Shown here one piece after another: positions 21,877 through 31,801 of a stretch of DNA of 64,000 nt. The stretch lies in assembly GCA_034509735.1 (NCBI GenBank), contig JACGWO010000002.1, positions 49,225,115-49,289,114 of the forward strand. Reading direction: 5' to 3'. How positions within the stretch are numbered: position 1 is the first letter of the stretch; every line of letters begins with the position of its first letter. The translations under genes and the position numbers were made by a program. The notes under the pieces are model-generated. The model had not been told where the DNA came from and ran no database searches. It saw nothing but the letters and a program-made list of their open reading frames with translations. This DNA comes from Sesamum alatum. Lineage: Eukaryota; Streptophyta; Magnoliopsida; Lamiales; Pedaliaceae.

Positions 21877-23655
21877 TCACAAGGCGGATATTAATGATTG
21901 TTCACGGTGCAAGGCCTCATTGCTACACGCAGCTGCCGGATATATTGTTGAAATGTCTTTATACAAGGCCCGCAGCATAACCCCTCCATAATTCGGGGAA
22001 GAACTAATCACCGGCAGAATCTCAGTAGTGAACACCTCAGGCTTGCATTGGCTACCGGCATTTGAATTGGGCAACAAGCCGTAGAAAAGATGGTTACCTT
22101 CCGGAAGTGATGAACTCCACCGGTTCCATGTATCCAGAATCTTGGCAGAGCCTGCGCTGCAATAACACTGGGGATTGTCCTCGTAAAACCTTACCGCAAC
22201 GTGGTCAAGCAATCCGGTATTGATAGCTGCACCAAGATCTTTATCGGGAAAAGAACACGATGCGCTTGCAGATAAATAAACATTTTTCTGTGGTGAGCGG
22301 TAGCTCGCCAGGGCCTCGACGAGATAATCCCAGTAGTTCACGGAGCCTGGATACTCAATATCCATGTCTATACCGTCCAAAGCAACGTCCCCCAAGGGCC
22401 CGTCGGGGTTCGAACCCTTCAAGAAAGTGTTATATAGATCATCAGCCACATTCTTCGCATCCTGAGAAGAACAAAGCTGGTTGTACCTAGTGTCATTGCC
22501 ACCGAGTGACAGCAGCACTTTGACGCCTCTATTCTGGCAGGCCTGAATTTCTGTGCTTAGACTCTTACAGCCGCCTGAGTCAGCGTCACAATGATCAGTC
22601 AAGTTCAGACGAATCTTCCGGCCGCAACCAAAGGTGGCTAAGAATGCAAGGTTTACGTAGTTGTAGTAGCCGGTCTCACATAACTCAATAAGGCTCCCTT
22701 CTCCGTTGAGGCTTTGGCCCCAGTAGACCGATATCCCACAGGTGTAATTACTGTCACACGCTGCTTGATGTATAGTTGAAACATGAGAATCTGCGTTCAA
22801 TAGCATGACCCCTCCATAATTTGGAGAAGGCTTGATCACTGGCAGAATCTCATTAATGAGAACATCAAGTGCACACTGGCTGGCGGGAGAATTTGGCGAC
22901 CAGCTGAAGAAAAGCTTGTTACCTTCCGGAAGTGATGAACTCCACTTGTTCCATGTCTCCAGAATCTTGGCAGGGCCTGCGCTGCAATAACACTGGGGAT
23001 TGTCTTCGTAAAACCTTACTGCAACGTGGTCAAGCAGTCCGGTATTGATAGCTGGACCAATATCTTTGTCTGGATAAGAACACGACGCCCTTGCAGATAA
23101 ATAGACATTTTTCTGCGGTGAGCGGTAGCTCGCCAGGGCCTTCACGAGATAATCCCAGTAGTTCACGGAGCCTGGATATTCAATATCCAAGTCTATGCCA
23201 TCCAAAGAAACCTCCCCCAATGGCCCGTCGGAGCCCATTAAGAAAGTTTTATATAGATCATCAGCCACATTCTTTGCATCCTGAGCAGAACAGAGCTGGT
23301 TGTACCTGGTGTCATTGCCGCCAACTGATAGCAGCACTTTGACGCCTCTACTCTGGCAGGCTTGAATTTCTGTGCTTAGGCTCTTACAGCCGCCTGAGGC
23401 GGCATCGCAATGATCAGTCAAGTTCAGAGCAAGCTTTCGGCCGCAGCCAAAGGTGGATAAGTATGCAAGGTTGACGTAGCTGTAGTAGCCGGATTCACAC
23501 AACTCGCTAAGGCTCCCTTCTTGGGCGAGGTTTTGGCCCCAGTAGACCGAAACCCCACAGGCTTCTGAGGACCTCATCAATGGTGAAAAGGCAATCAGGA
23601 GGGAGAGTGCCCACAGCAGAAGGGTTTTCGGTGATTGAGAGTGGGCTGCTGCCAT
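21877..23655 (-). CDS. Two-domain class III chitinase-like protein (GH18-GH18 fusion)
   Basis: A 592-residue secreted protein with two complete hevamine-type GH18 barrels in one exon. Residues 1-32 are a signal peptide ending SSEA. Domain 1 is about 33-302 and domain 2 about 306-577, roughly four fifths identical by eye. The family is about 300 residues, so this is a tandem in-frame fusion. Both catalytic motifs are intact: D152, D155, D157, E159 and D427, D430, D432, E434. The active-site Tyr is kept (Y216, Y491). The Trp of the usual GGVMLW is Leu286 in domain 1 and Arg562 in domain 2, the Gln before the Tyr is Arg (R214, R489), and the usual FLGLPA strand is altered. All six hevamine disulfide cysteines appear in each domain. 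GH18 family enzymes hydrolyse chitin; here activity or altered binding cannot be decided. The tail ALHREQSLISAL resembles its paralogues. The start is supported by a TATA box 70 bp upstream. Confidence 0.9.
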   Translation of the reverse strand: MAAAHSQSPKTLLLWALSLLIAFSPLMRSSEACGVSVYWGQNLAQEGSLSELCESGYYSYVNLAYLSTFGCGRKLALNLTDHCDAASGGCKSLSTEIQACQSRGVKVLLSVGGNDTRYNQLCSAQDAKNVADDLYKTFLMGSDGPLGEVSLDGIDLDIEYPGSVNYWDYLVKALASYRSPQKNVYLSARASCSYPDKDIGPAINTGLLDHVAVRFYEDNPQCYCSAGPAKILETWNKWSSSLPEGNKLFFSWSPNSPASQCALDVLINEILPVIKPSPNYGGVMLLNADSHVSTIHQAACDSNYTCGISVYWGQSLNGEGSLIELCETGYYNYVNLAFLATFGCGRKIRLNLTDHCDADSGGCKSLSTEIQACQNRGVKVLLSLGGNDTRYNQLCSSQDAKNVADDLYNTFLKGSNPDGPLGDVALDGIDMDIEYPGSVNYWDYLVEALASYRSPQKNVYLSASASCSFPDKDLGAAINTGLLDHVAVRFYEDNPQCYCSAGSAKILDTWNRWSSSLPEGNHLFYGLLPNSNAGSQCKPEVFTTEILPVISSSPNYGGVMLRALYKDISTIYPAAACSNEALHREQSLISAL

Positions 23656-23723
23656 TTTTTCTCAACTTGTAAACTGAATTGATGATTTCTAGAGTTGTTG
23701 ATTTTGAGAAGAGATTTTGGCGT

Positions 23724-23732
23724 GATTTTATA
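23724..23732 (-). promoter_or_regulatory. TATA box of the fused chitinase gene
   Basis: TATAAAATC on the minus strand, about 70 bp upstream of the ATG at 23655, within CGCCTATAAAATCACG. Confidence 0.7.
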
Positions 23733-23902
23733 GGCGATCAAGATTGGGGAACCATGCGTCCAGCCAACGTGTTGAGATGGATTTGATTTCTGGGATAATG
23801 CCTGTAACATTCTACCATGAAATCGACCTCACCCTAATGAATCATGTGATTATATGTTGCTATATATAACTCGTTTTGGCGTTTCTTGGGGGCTGTGGGC
23901 TG

Positions 23903-24105
23903 GAATAACTTGGCCAAAATGCTTCTTTGGTCACCTAAGATTAGGATATTATTTATTTTGGTATCACAATTTAGGTGGGTGGCTATTTTAGTCCCATAAA
24001 ACACATTTTTCAGTTTTTTTTGTTCCAAAAAATCATGTGTAACTTACGTAGGTGGTTGTTGCTATTTTAGTCCCATAAAACACATTTTTCAATTATATTT
24101 ATCTT
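23903..24105. mobile_element. Truncated family-G MITE arm
   Basis: Matches the left arm of 3638-4012 and 13270-13641 (CTAAGATTAGGATATTATTT, TTAGTCCCATAAAACAC twice). The right arm is missing. It lies about 170 bp upstream of the TATA box of the fused chitinase. Confidence 0.6.
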
Positions 24106-24659
24106 ATAATTGACGTATAAAATAAAAAGACTGAGCTTACACAATAGTTGTGATATATAATACTTGCAATATAATGCATTATTAAAGCATTTGAGCATCT
24201 TTAGTTTTTTTTTTTTAGTTCAAAAGTTATTTGGTTAAAGAAAAATCATTACGAAAAGTTGGTAAGGAATGCTAACATATTTGTTGATGTTTTTGTTTTC
24301 AGCTTCCAGTTTTCAGTAAAAAAAAAAAAGTGTTTTTAATTTTGTATAGATTTTCGTTTAAAATGAGAATATATTTGAATTAATTAGTGAGAATTGTGTT
24401 TTATATATCGAACTGTGGTGTCGAATTAATATATTTTCAATAAAAATATGTATAAATAAATATATTCTTACTTGGTATATATATAATCTTTTAGTTGCGG
24501 AAAAGAGGTAGATCAAATGGATATCATAAAAATTGAATATAAAACAAAATAAAAATAAATGAGAACCACTTTCTATCACTAAATTATAATTTTATTATTA
24601 TAAACAGATTCATTTTTAAATTTTATATTGTTCTTGTCGTAACTTGCCATGCACTTAAA
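24106..24659. other. AT-rich intergenic DNA
   Basis: No signal beyond A/T runs. The short open frames here have no recognisable protein features. Confidence 0.4.
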
Positions 24660-24835
24660 TATTATTCTTGGTCCTGTGTAGAATGTACAATATTTATTTT
24701 ATAGGAGAAAACTCACCACGTGTTGATATAATTTTGTCCTAATGACAACGACACAGCAAGAACTGCCAAAGCTGGACCAATTCCTCGTTGGCTCGTAACA
24801 GTCACATCGTTAAATTAAACTAGTAATTTGTGGTA
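24660..24835 (+). repeat. Recurring locus module, copy
   Basis: TTGGTCCTGTGTAGAATGTAC, CACCACGTGTTGATATAATT, TTGTCCTAATGACAACGACAC and GCTGGACCAATTCCTCG follow the module order. Closest to the copies at 27480 and 61690. Confidence 0.55.
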
Positions 24836-26278
24836 TATTCTATATGCATGCAATTTTTATATATTATTTTAAAATAAAATATTTATAAAATACTAATTAT
24901 TTAATATATATATATACAAAATGTTGAATTAATATTAAATTTATATAAGAAAATTGAGATTAAAAATGATGAATAAAAATTAAAAAAATAACTATTAAAA
25001 GATAATGGGGAAGTGAAAAGTTAGATGAGAAAATAAAAGACAAACCAAAAGAGAGAGAGACGTAAAAGAAGTTATCTCTCTTAATATATAGTATAGAATT
25101 ATAGATGAATACAACCACAATAAGAGGGTTAAATGCATCTTGTGCTGTAATTACACTCTTTTTGAGTGTGCTAAAAATTAAGTCATGTACCTTTTTAATT
25201 TCTTGATTCAAGGATGTATTTGATGGAAAAATTCAAAATCAGTCGAAAAGTGCATGTGCCGGTTAAAAATTGGAGATTCTCACATATTGGTTTTTTTTAT
25301 AAGATGTCCCATCAACCAAAAACAATTAATAAAAAAATTTGATGAAACTTGAACGGAAGCTAAGGGAGTATATATGTCAATTGTTGGACCGACGTTATTA
25401 TAAAAAACGGTATCTGTAATTTTTTAAATAATAAGAGAGTAGTTGTAATTGTACCAAATTCTAGGGGAGCTTGATGGAATTTACCCTATATTTAAAGGGT
25501 TCTTGTATAAATTTATAAGCCTTTTAAAATATTTTATAAGATGATTGAAGTGTTTGGTAATTTTTTTTAAAAATAAAAAAGTTTATAATTAAGGTTAATA
25601 AATAAGATGTTAGGAGCTTATAAATCATTCATAAATTATTTATAAAATTTTAATAAAATTTTTCAAATTAATTATTACCAATATTTATAAGTTACATCAT
25701 TTTATTATATCCAAACACTTTAAAAACTCATTTTTAAAATAAGATTTGATTTTCATAAATTTAAAAAACATCTAATAAATGTTTGAATTTATAGAACTTT
25801 TGGATAATCAAATAGATCCCTAACTATTTCGCAATGTTTGTCTAGCTTAAACTATTACCATAATACTATGGGATAATTACATTATCCTTCCCTGAGGTTT
25901 AGTATAATTATACATAAATCCCCTGTATTTGAAAATTTATATATAGTATTATTGACGTTTGTTTTCGTCTAATAAATAAATTTATCAATTAGTAAAAAAA
26001 ATCACCAAATTTGATGATATTAACAAAAAAAATTGAATGAAAAATCATAGTTATATACCCATAATTGACTTATTAGCAAACAAACTCGACACATTTAATT
26101 TTCTACTTTACGGAATTTTTAAAATGATTCAAAAATTAAAAAAAATTTGATATATTTAATTCTATATCCAAATTTTCGTAAAAAAAAGAAAAGGTAAAAA
26201 CACATGTAATACATATGTACGTTAGTTTGGTTGTTTGCACAATGCACGTGTCTTTTCCATTTACTTTTTTTATTCTCA
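24836..26278. other. AT-rich intergenic DNA with MITE remnants
   Basis: 25115-25490 and 25870-25940 carry GTAATTACACT- and AATTACATTATCC-type ends like those of the MULE foldback family at 7731-8559, but the boundaries are blurred. No gene is supported. Confidence 0.4.
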
Positions 26279-26288
26279 AAAATACCAT

Positions 26289-26662
26289 GGAAAAATTGCA
26301 TTTTACGTCCTATAACTTATATTGTGTGCAATTTTGGTTCCATTAATTTTTGGTGTAGCAATTTTAGTCCCATAAGTCCAAAAATGTTGCAATTTTAGTC
26401 CCATTGACGAAATTCGTTAAAATGTTAACGGAAGGAGCACGTGCATGGGACTAAAATTGCAACATTTTTGGACTTATGGGATTAAAATTGGAACGTTTGT
26501 GGACTTATGGGACTAAAATTGCAACATTTTTTAAGGAATTTTGTCAATGGGACTAAAATTGTAATATTTGTGGACTTGTGGGACTAAAATTGCTACATAA
26601 AAAATTAATGAGACTAAAATAAAAAACGGTGTAAGTTATAGGACGTAAAATACAATTTTCCC
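26289..26662. mobile_element. MULE-type foldback MITE
   Basis: Ends GGAAAAATTGCATTTTACG.. and ..CGTAAAATACAATTTTCCC are inverted. The direct flanks share AAAATACCAT. The interior repeats AAAATTGCAACATTTTTGGA and ATTTTTGG..TAGCAATTTTAG units several times. Confidence 0.8.
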
Positions 26663-27470
26663 AAAATACCATCAATGCAAGGAAAAACAAAAGGAAAAAG
26701 GTATGAGCGCATTTTCCAAGTATATGCCACAATGATTCTCTTGAACTCTACTTAATTGATAAGGCACGGGATGTATACCTGTTTAATTTTTATCATTACT
26801 GAAAATTACTTTATACGAAAAGAAAAATACCTTTTTTTTCCTTCAGAAATTATTTTGTTAAGTAAAAAAAACATTATGAAAAGTATGTGATGGAAACTTA
26901 AATATGTTCTTAAATTAAGTCCAAACATATATTCGAACAGAACGGGCTCTCGTCCATGAACCCTTCACTAGAAGAAATATAATTTTTTGTTATGGTTAAT
27001 TACCATGATTAAAAGTAATAAATTGTGATGAATATTAATTAATCATGGTTGTAAGAGAGCTATTAGCTGTTGTTTCTACAAGCGATGTCGAAACATTAAA
27101 TACAACTAAAAATCATGACAGATATTTTGGCAATAGGTAAAATTATTGCAAATGTTGATTATTCGTGGTCAAAATTTAAATTTTTGCATCAGCTTTGTTT
27201 GACAGTAGTAGATAATATTGATTCAACATAATTTTTAAGTTGCAGTAATTTATAGTATAAGTAATATTTCATTTTATTTTATTTTTTAGTAGTACATGCT
27301 TTAACTATTACGACTGATATTTCATTACTACATATATAAATCTTTTGTTGATGAGAAAGAGGTAGGAGAGGAACATCATTTCACTACTTCAAAATTAAAG
27401 TTTTTTTAAAAAAAAATGAGAACCACTTTAATTCTATCACTAAATCAAAATTTTATTATTATCAATACAA
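26663..27470. other. AT-rich intergenic DNA with CACTA end
   Basis: CACTAGAAGAAATATAATTT at 26966 is a CACTA-type left end, followed by GGTTAAT..CATGATT sequence typical of the small CACTA MITEs here. The right end was not placed. Confidence 0.4.
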
Positions 27471-27479
27471 TATTCATAT

Positions 27480-27700
27480 TATTGGTCCCTATGTTCTATA
27501 TTTATTTTATAGGAAAAAAAAAATCCAGCATGTGTGAATTTAATTTTGTCCTAATGAGAAGGACATCGCAAGAAGTAGTGCCAAAGCTGGACCAAATTCC
27601 AGGTACACATGCATATCATTACATTAAATGAATATAACGAAAATAATAATATATTGATTGGAGTTGGGTGCCGTCTCACCGCGTAACCCTTGCCAAAATT
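27480..27700 (+). repeat. Recurring locus module, copy
   Basis: TTGGTCCCTATGTTCTATATT, TTTGTCCTAATGAGAAGGAC, CCAAAGCTGGACCAAATTCC and GGGTGCCGTCTCACCGCGTA keep the module order. Confidence 0.55.
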
Positions 27701-28768
27701 ATTCAAAAATATTAGCAAAAAAAAAAAAAAATTACAAAAATACTCTGTTTTGAAAATAATTAAAATTTTAAGCTGCAATTTTTATATTATTTCGAAGACC
27801 AACTATGATGTGTTTTGTTGAAATATAAGATATTATAAAATATTTAAAAATTAATAAGATGCTTTGTTCAAAAAAAATAATAAGATGCTGAAATAATTTA
27901 GAAAATGATATATTATAAGATTAAAAATTAAAATGTGAGAAGCTTATAAGCTTATAATTCAAGAAAAGTAAGGGGATCTCAATTTATTTTTAAGATTTTA
28001 ACATACTTCTTTATATTAATTATAAAATTATTATTACTAACCTTTTATAAGTTTCGTAATCTTATTTTAATTTAATTATCCAAATACTTTAAAACCTGAT
28101 TTTTAAATTAATATACTGTAACATCTTATAAACTTTTAAAACGTCTAATAAAAATTGTGTATTTGAGCTTATAAGATATTTTAAAATATACGCTCAGTGA
28201 AACATGAACCCTCTTATGTTGTCATAAAAGTTTTATTTTATTTAATTAATATATATGTGTTATTTCCTTTTAAATGGAAATATTTCAATTGTCCATAGTA
28301 ATTTTACTTCTTATATATTTAACATTTTTAATGATAAAAATCAAAGGGTATTGTTAATTGAAGGTCTAAAAATCTTAATAATGCCATCAAATGATATAAA
28401 CAATCTATTATAAAACGTCTAACTTGAACTATTATTATTGTTCAAATGATGAGCTTGTGATCACCATAATCCCATCAATATCTACTACTATTATAAAAGA
28501 AACTTTTTTTATCATACTAATTTTTGAATGCCTTTTAACCTCTAATTATTTCTTCTCTTAAAAGAAATTAATCGAAACAGTAATTTTAATATTTTTTTAA
28601 TAATTTTATAATTATAATTTATCTCTCTCACTCATTCATGTTTCTTATTTCTCACGAACTTCTTTCTTTCTCAACTCCTCACACCATAATTGTTTGTTTT
28701 CATAATTTTTTATCTCTTTATCTCACATTACTATTCTTTTTTATATGCTCACGGGACCTACGTGCCGC
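27701..28768. other. AT-rich intergenic DNA
   Basis: No gene or defined element. Several TTATAAGCTTATAA-like palindromes near 27940-28200. Confidence 0.4.
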
Positions 28769-29399
28769 CATGGTTTAAAATTTCCATGCGTTTCCATCGA
28801 AACTATGGAAACGTTTCCCTTTTCAAGGTTATGGAAATAAAAATACATCGTAGTTTCGAAATTATCTAGTTTCCTTCGAAACACTTCATTTTTCTTATTT
28901 TTCCTTCGAAATCTTTGAGTTTTCTAAGAAACTTTTTATTTTTCCTAATTTTTCAGCGAAACATTTATTTCATACTTTTAGCTACAAATATATAAATTCT
29001 TGTGTTATACATAAGTATTTCATTTAATGATAACAAATTTAATATTAAGCTAAATTAGTAATGTTATATATATAAGTATCAATGTAATATAGATATTTTA
29101 TAACACATAGTTAAACGTAAATATTATATTATTATTTAGTTTCAATAGCAACTATATCAATTAATAACTCCAAATACATAATTATACTATATAAAAATAA
29201 TGTAAATTGGCTAAATGATACAAAATTAAACTACATGTAGATTAAAAAAAGAAAGGTAATATTTTAAATTTTTTCTATGAGTATTATGTATGTTTCTTTA
29301 ATTTTATGATTTTTTCAGACCGTTTTCGAAATGTTTCCGAAAAGTTTCTAACATTTATAAACTCGAAACGTTTGTTGGAAACGAAACTTTAATCCATGC
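28769..29399 (+). mobile_element. hAT-type MITE, ~630-bp family, copy 1
   Basis: Starts CATGGTTTAAAATTT and ends AAACTTTAATCCATG, an imperfect terminal inverted repeat. Flanked by a perfect 8-bp duplication CGTGCCGC (28761-28768 and 29400-29407), the hAT size. The interior is AT-rich with several TTTCGAAA/CGAAACA words and no transposase. Copies at 34332 and 41831. Confidence 0.9.
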
Positions 29400-29529
29400 G
29401 TGCCGCAACGACCCTTCACCCTATGAAAAGCCAACTTATTTTACATCTATATATCACTTCCTATATATAATATAATTACACTTATTTTTATATGAAAGTT
29501 TCGTAAATGCCAACTTATTTTACACGGAA

Positions 29530-29700
29530 TATTTCTCCAAGAATGCTACCTCAGCTGGTCCCTTATGTGTTACATTTGTTTTTTTATACTTATTTCTGAA
29601 AAATTCATCATGTGTTTGTCAATAATATGATGATAAGCACATTAAACAGGAACCGCAAAAAAATCGGACCACTTGGTCGGGTTAAATATTATACACGAAT
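29530..29700 (+). repeat. Recurring locus module, copy
   Basis: CAGCTGGTCCCTTATGTGTTAC, ATTCATCATGTGTTTGTC, GAACCGCAAAAAAATCGGAC and CACTTGG follow the module order. Confidence 0.5.
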
Positions 29701-29730
29701 AGCAATAAATATCTTGGAATTTGTCGAAGA

Positions 29731-29960
29731 GGCCTAGTTTAATTGGCGAAGCTGTTGAGACTTTGTGATCGTAGAGGTCATGCGTTCGAACCCCTACGTG
29801 GGTTGATGTTATTTCTACTGTATAATAGGTATGATTTGTTGTTGTAATAGCTAGGTGTTAGTTTATATGATATTATTAATTTAATTATTTGTAATTGTCT
29901 TTGTTCGATATTAATAGCCGACAGAACTGAATGTAAAATTTATCGTTTTTAATTAAAAAA
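29731..29960 (+). mobile_element. tRNA-derived SINE
   Basis: A-box like GGCCTAGTTTAATTGGCGAA, then GAGGTCATGCGTTCGAACCC (B box). The tail (TACTGTATAATAGG, TTGTAATAGCTAGGTG, TAATTAAAAAA) matches the copies at 10445 and 35290. Confidence 0.75.
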
Positions 29961-30239
29961 GGTAACTGTTATTATGCAGAGACACCCTCAAATTTGAAGT
30001 TAAAATCATCATTACTATCTTAAGCCTGCAATTTAGAGAGGTTGGCATTTTTCGGTCCAACACGCTGAGTTTGTATTTTTTGTACTTTATGGATTAATTC
30101 ACAGACTTAAAATTATAATTTAATTAGATCATGTACAAGTTCCATGTAAATTATTGCCAAATTTGTTGGGAAAAAAATTAAAATTGTTAAAATTTTAAAA
30201 TTATAAGACTAAATTACAAAATCAATTTATGTTGGATCA

Positions 30240-30380
30240 AAAAATGATTAATTACGATCAAAATTACTTTTTTTTAATACGTGCGGTAGTGGGACTTATT
30301 TCATCTCAGCAATAGATTCACAAGCTCCTGTTGTGTAAAGATATTTCACTAATTAACTGATTTTATTAGTGAAAGGTTAC
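30240..30380 (+). repeat. Chitinase upstream-type block, remote copy
   Basis: Shares TTATTTCATCTCAGCAATAG, TTCACAAGCTCCTGTTGTG, TAAAGATATTTCACTAATTA with 5110-5140, 58660-58720 and the window end. It lies 1.4 kb upstream of the 31.8 kb chitinase. Confidence 0.45.
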
Positions 30381-30486
30381 TATATTATTAGGACTAATTA
30401 CATTTAAACCCTCTCTAAAATATAAAATATAGTATAACTGACAAAATATCATGTCATGATAATTTTAAAGTTATTTAGAAATATAT

Positions 30487-30897
30487 ATTAGGGTTAATTA
30501 CACTTAAACCTCATGTAAAAATATAAAATTATACTTTCCTCCAAAGAAGTTTTAAAATTGCACATACCTTCTCTCCAAAAATTCACTGTTACTGACGTTA
30601 GCAAAAAATTACATAAATTTTTAATTGTACCATCATTTAACATTCTCATGTAATAAGAACGTTATAATGTTAATTACTTTTATTCATTTATAAGTACAAA
30701 AATATACATGAAAATGTTAAATGAAGGTCAAAATTGTATATAATTTTTCTGGGCTAACGACAACATTTTTCGTCCTTAACAGAACAGAGTCAGGTCTACA
30801 TGGAGAATCTTCGGAGACTGTGTAAGTATAATTTCACAAAAAAAGTTGAGAAAAAGTGTAATTTCGCATTTTTAGACGCGGTCTAAGTGTGACTAAC
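30487..30897. mobile_element. MULE-like foldback element
   Basis: AGGGTTAATTACACTTAAAC at the left mirrors CTAAGTGTGACTAACCCT at the right. Related to 7731-8559. The 9-bp duplication is not clean (flanks share TATATTA). Confidence 0.6.
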
Positions 30898-31571
30898 CCT
30901 ATATTAAGTAACAATAATTTTTATCTTGTCACTATAATTATAATAGTGCACAAAGTCGTTATTATAGATAATTATATTGACGCATTTATAGCGGCATTAT
31001 AATATAGTGACAATAATTAATTATATATTATTACTATGTCACGGGTAACTACTATCTATGTCACTAATTATCTTTAATAATAATTTTATGTACAAATTTT
31101 TGTCTATATTTCTTACTAATTATAACAACTTTTGTAAAATAATAAATACTATCGAAGCCACGAAATGCATTAACAAGTATTGTTACTAAATATATAATTA
31201 TTGACGATGTTAGAATCACCACTTAGGTTTTTTTTTCGTTGTTATCATTATTATTATTATTATTTTTATTTTTATTTTTTATTTTTTTTTTTAGCGTCAC
31301 TCAACAATCACATGCTTCATATTGATTTGAAACTGTATCTTCGATTTAGGTTAAAGTTCATAGGCTCCCAGAAATGAGCTGCACCTGGTCCTTCTCTCTA
31401 ATTTTTTTCTCATAATTTTTTTTATATATTTATATCAATATCAATAAATTGATAAATATATCAATTTTTCAATAAATTCACATTATAATAAATTAATATT
31501 ATATTAAACTCACATTAACTTCATTAAGTGAGACTTTAGCCTTAACTGCTATAGCACCAGTCCTCCTCTCT
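30898..31571. other. AT-rich intergenic DNA
   Basis: Holds TTATTATTATT and TTTTTATTTTTATTT runs (31245-31295). No gene. Confidence 0.4.
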
Positions 31572-31730
31572 GAAAAAATTCTTACACAAATCAATTTTGG
31601 ACGAATCAAATCAATCACATAGTAAATAATCAAAACTTGTCACGTGATTAGTCATTTTCCTTAAATTGTGTTATACTTGCTATGTGAGTGGTTCAAGTCT
31701 GATCAAATTAGTTCCGAGAGAGAATTTCCC
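31572..31730. mobile_element. Foldback MITE next to the 31.8 kb chitinase promoter
   Basis: Left GAAAAAATTCTTACAC and right GAGAGAATTTCCC ends enclose repeated CAATCACATAG and TACTTGCTATGTGAGTGGTT words. Related elements lie at about 49276-49462 and 63447-63626. It ends about 12 bp before the position where the TATA box of the paralogous promoter would be. Confidence 0.65.
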
Positions 31731-31740
31731 CTCATCGTCC

Positions 31741-31778
31741 CCTCAAATTGGCATGCACACCTCCCCTTCAAATCCACG
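31741..31778 (+). promoter_or_regulatory. Core promoter block lacking its TATA box
   Basis: AATTGGCATGCACACCTCCC and TTCAAATCCAC match the 50 kb gene base for base or nearly so. Where that gene has CTATAAATTGG this one has CCTCAAATTGG, so the TATA box is not recognisable. CATGCA (RY core) is kept. Confidence 0.65.
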
Positions 31779-31801
31779 GCGAATAAGTCTCAATTGAGAA
31801 A

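Noticed and set aside
22260..23342. Frames on the + strand inside the fused chitinase (22260-22490, 23091-23342)
   Set aside because: Antisense shadows of the GH18 domains, appearing twice only because the domain is duplicated.
21877..23655. Two chitinase genes merged by an assembly error
   Set aside because: The halves differ at many positions and the junction is in frame with no second signal peptide or UTR, so a real fusion is simpler.
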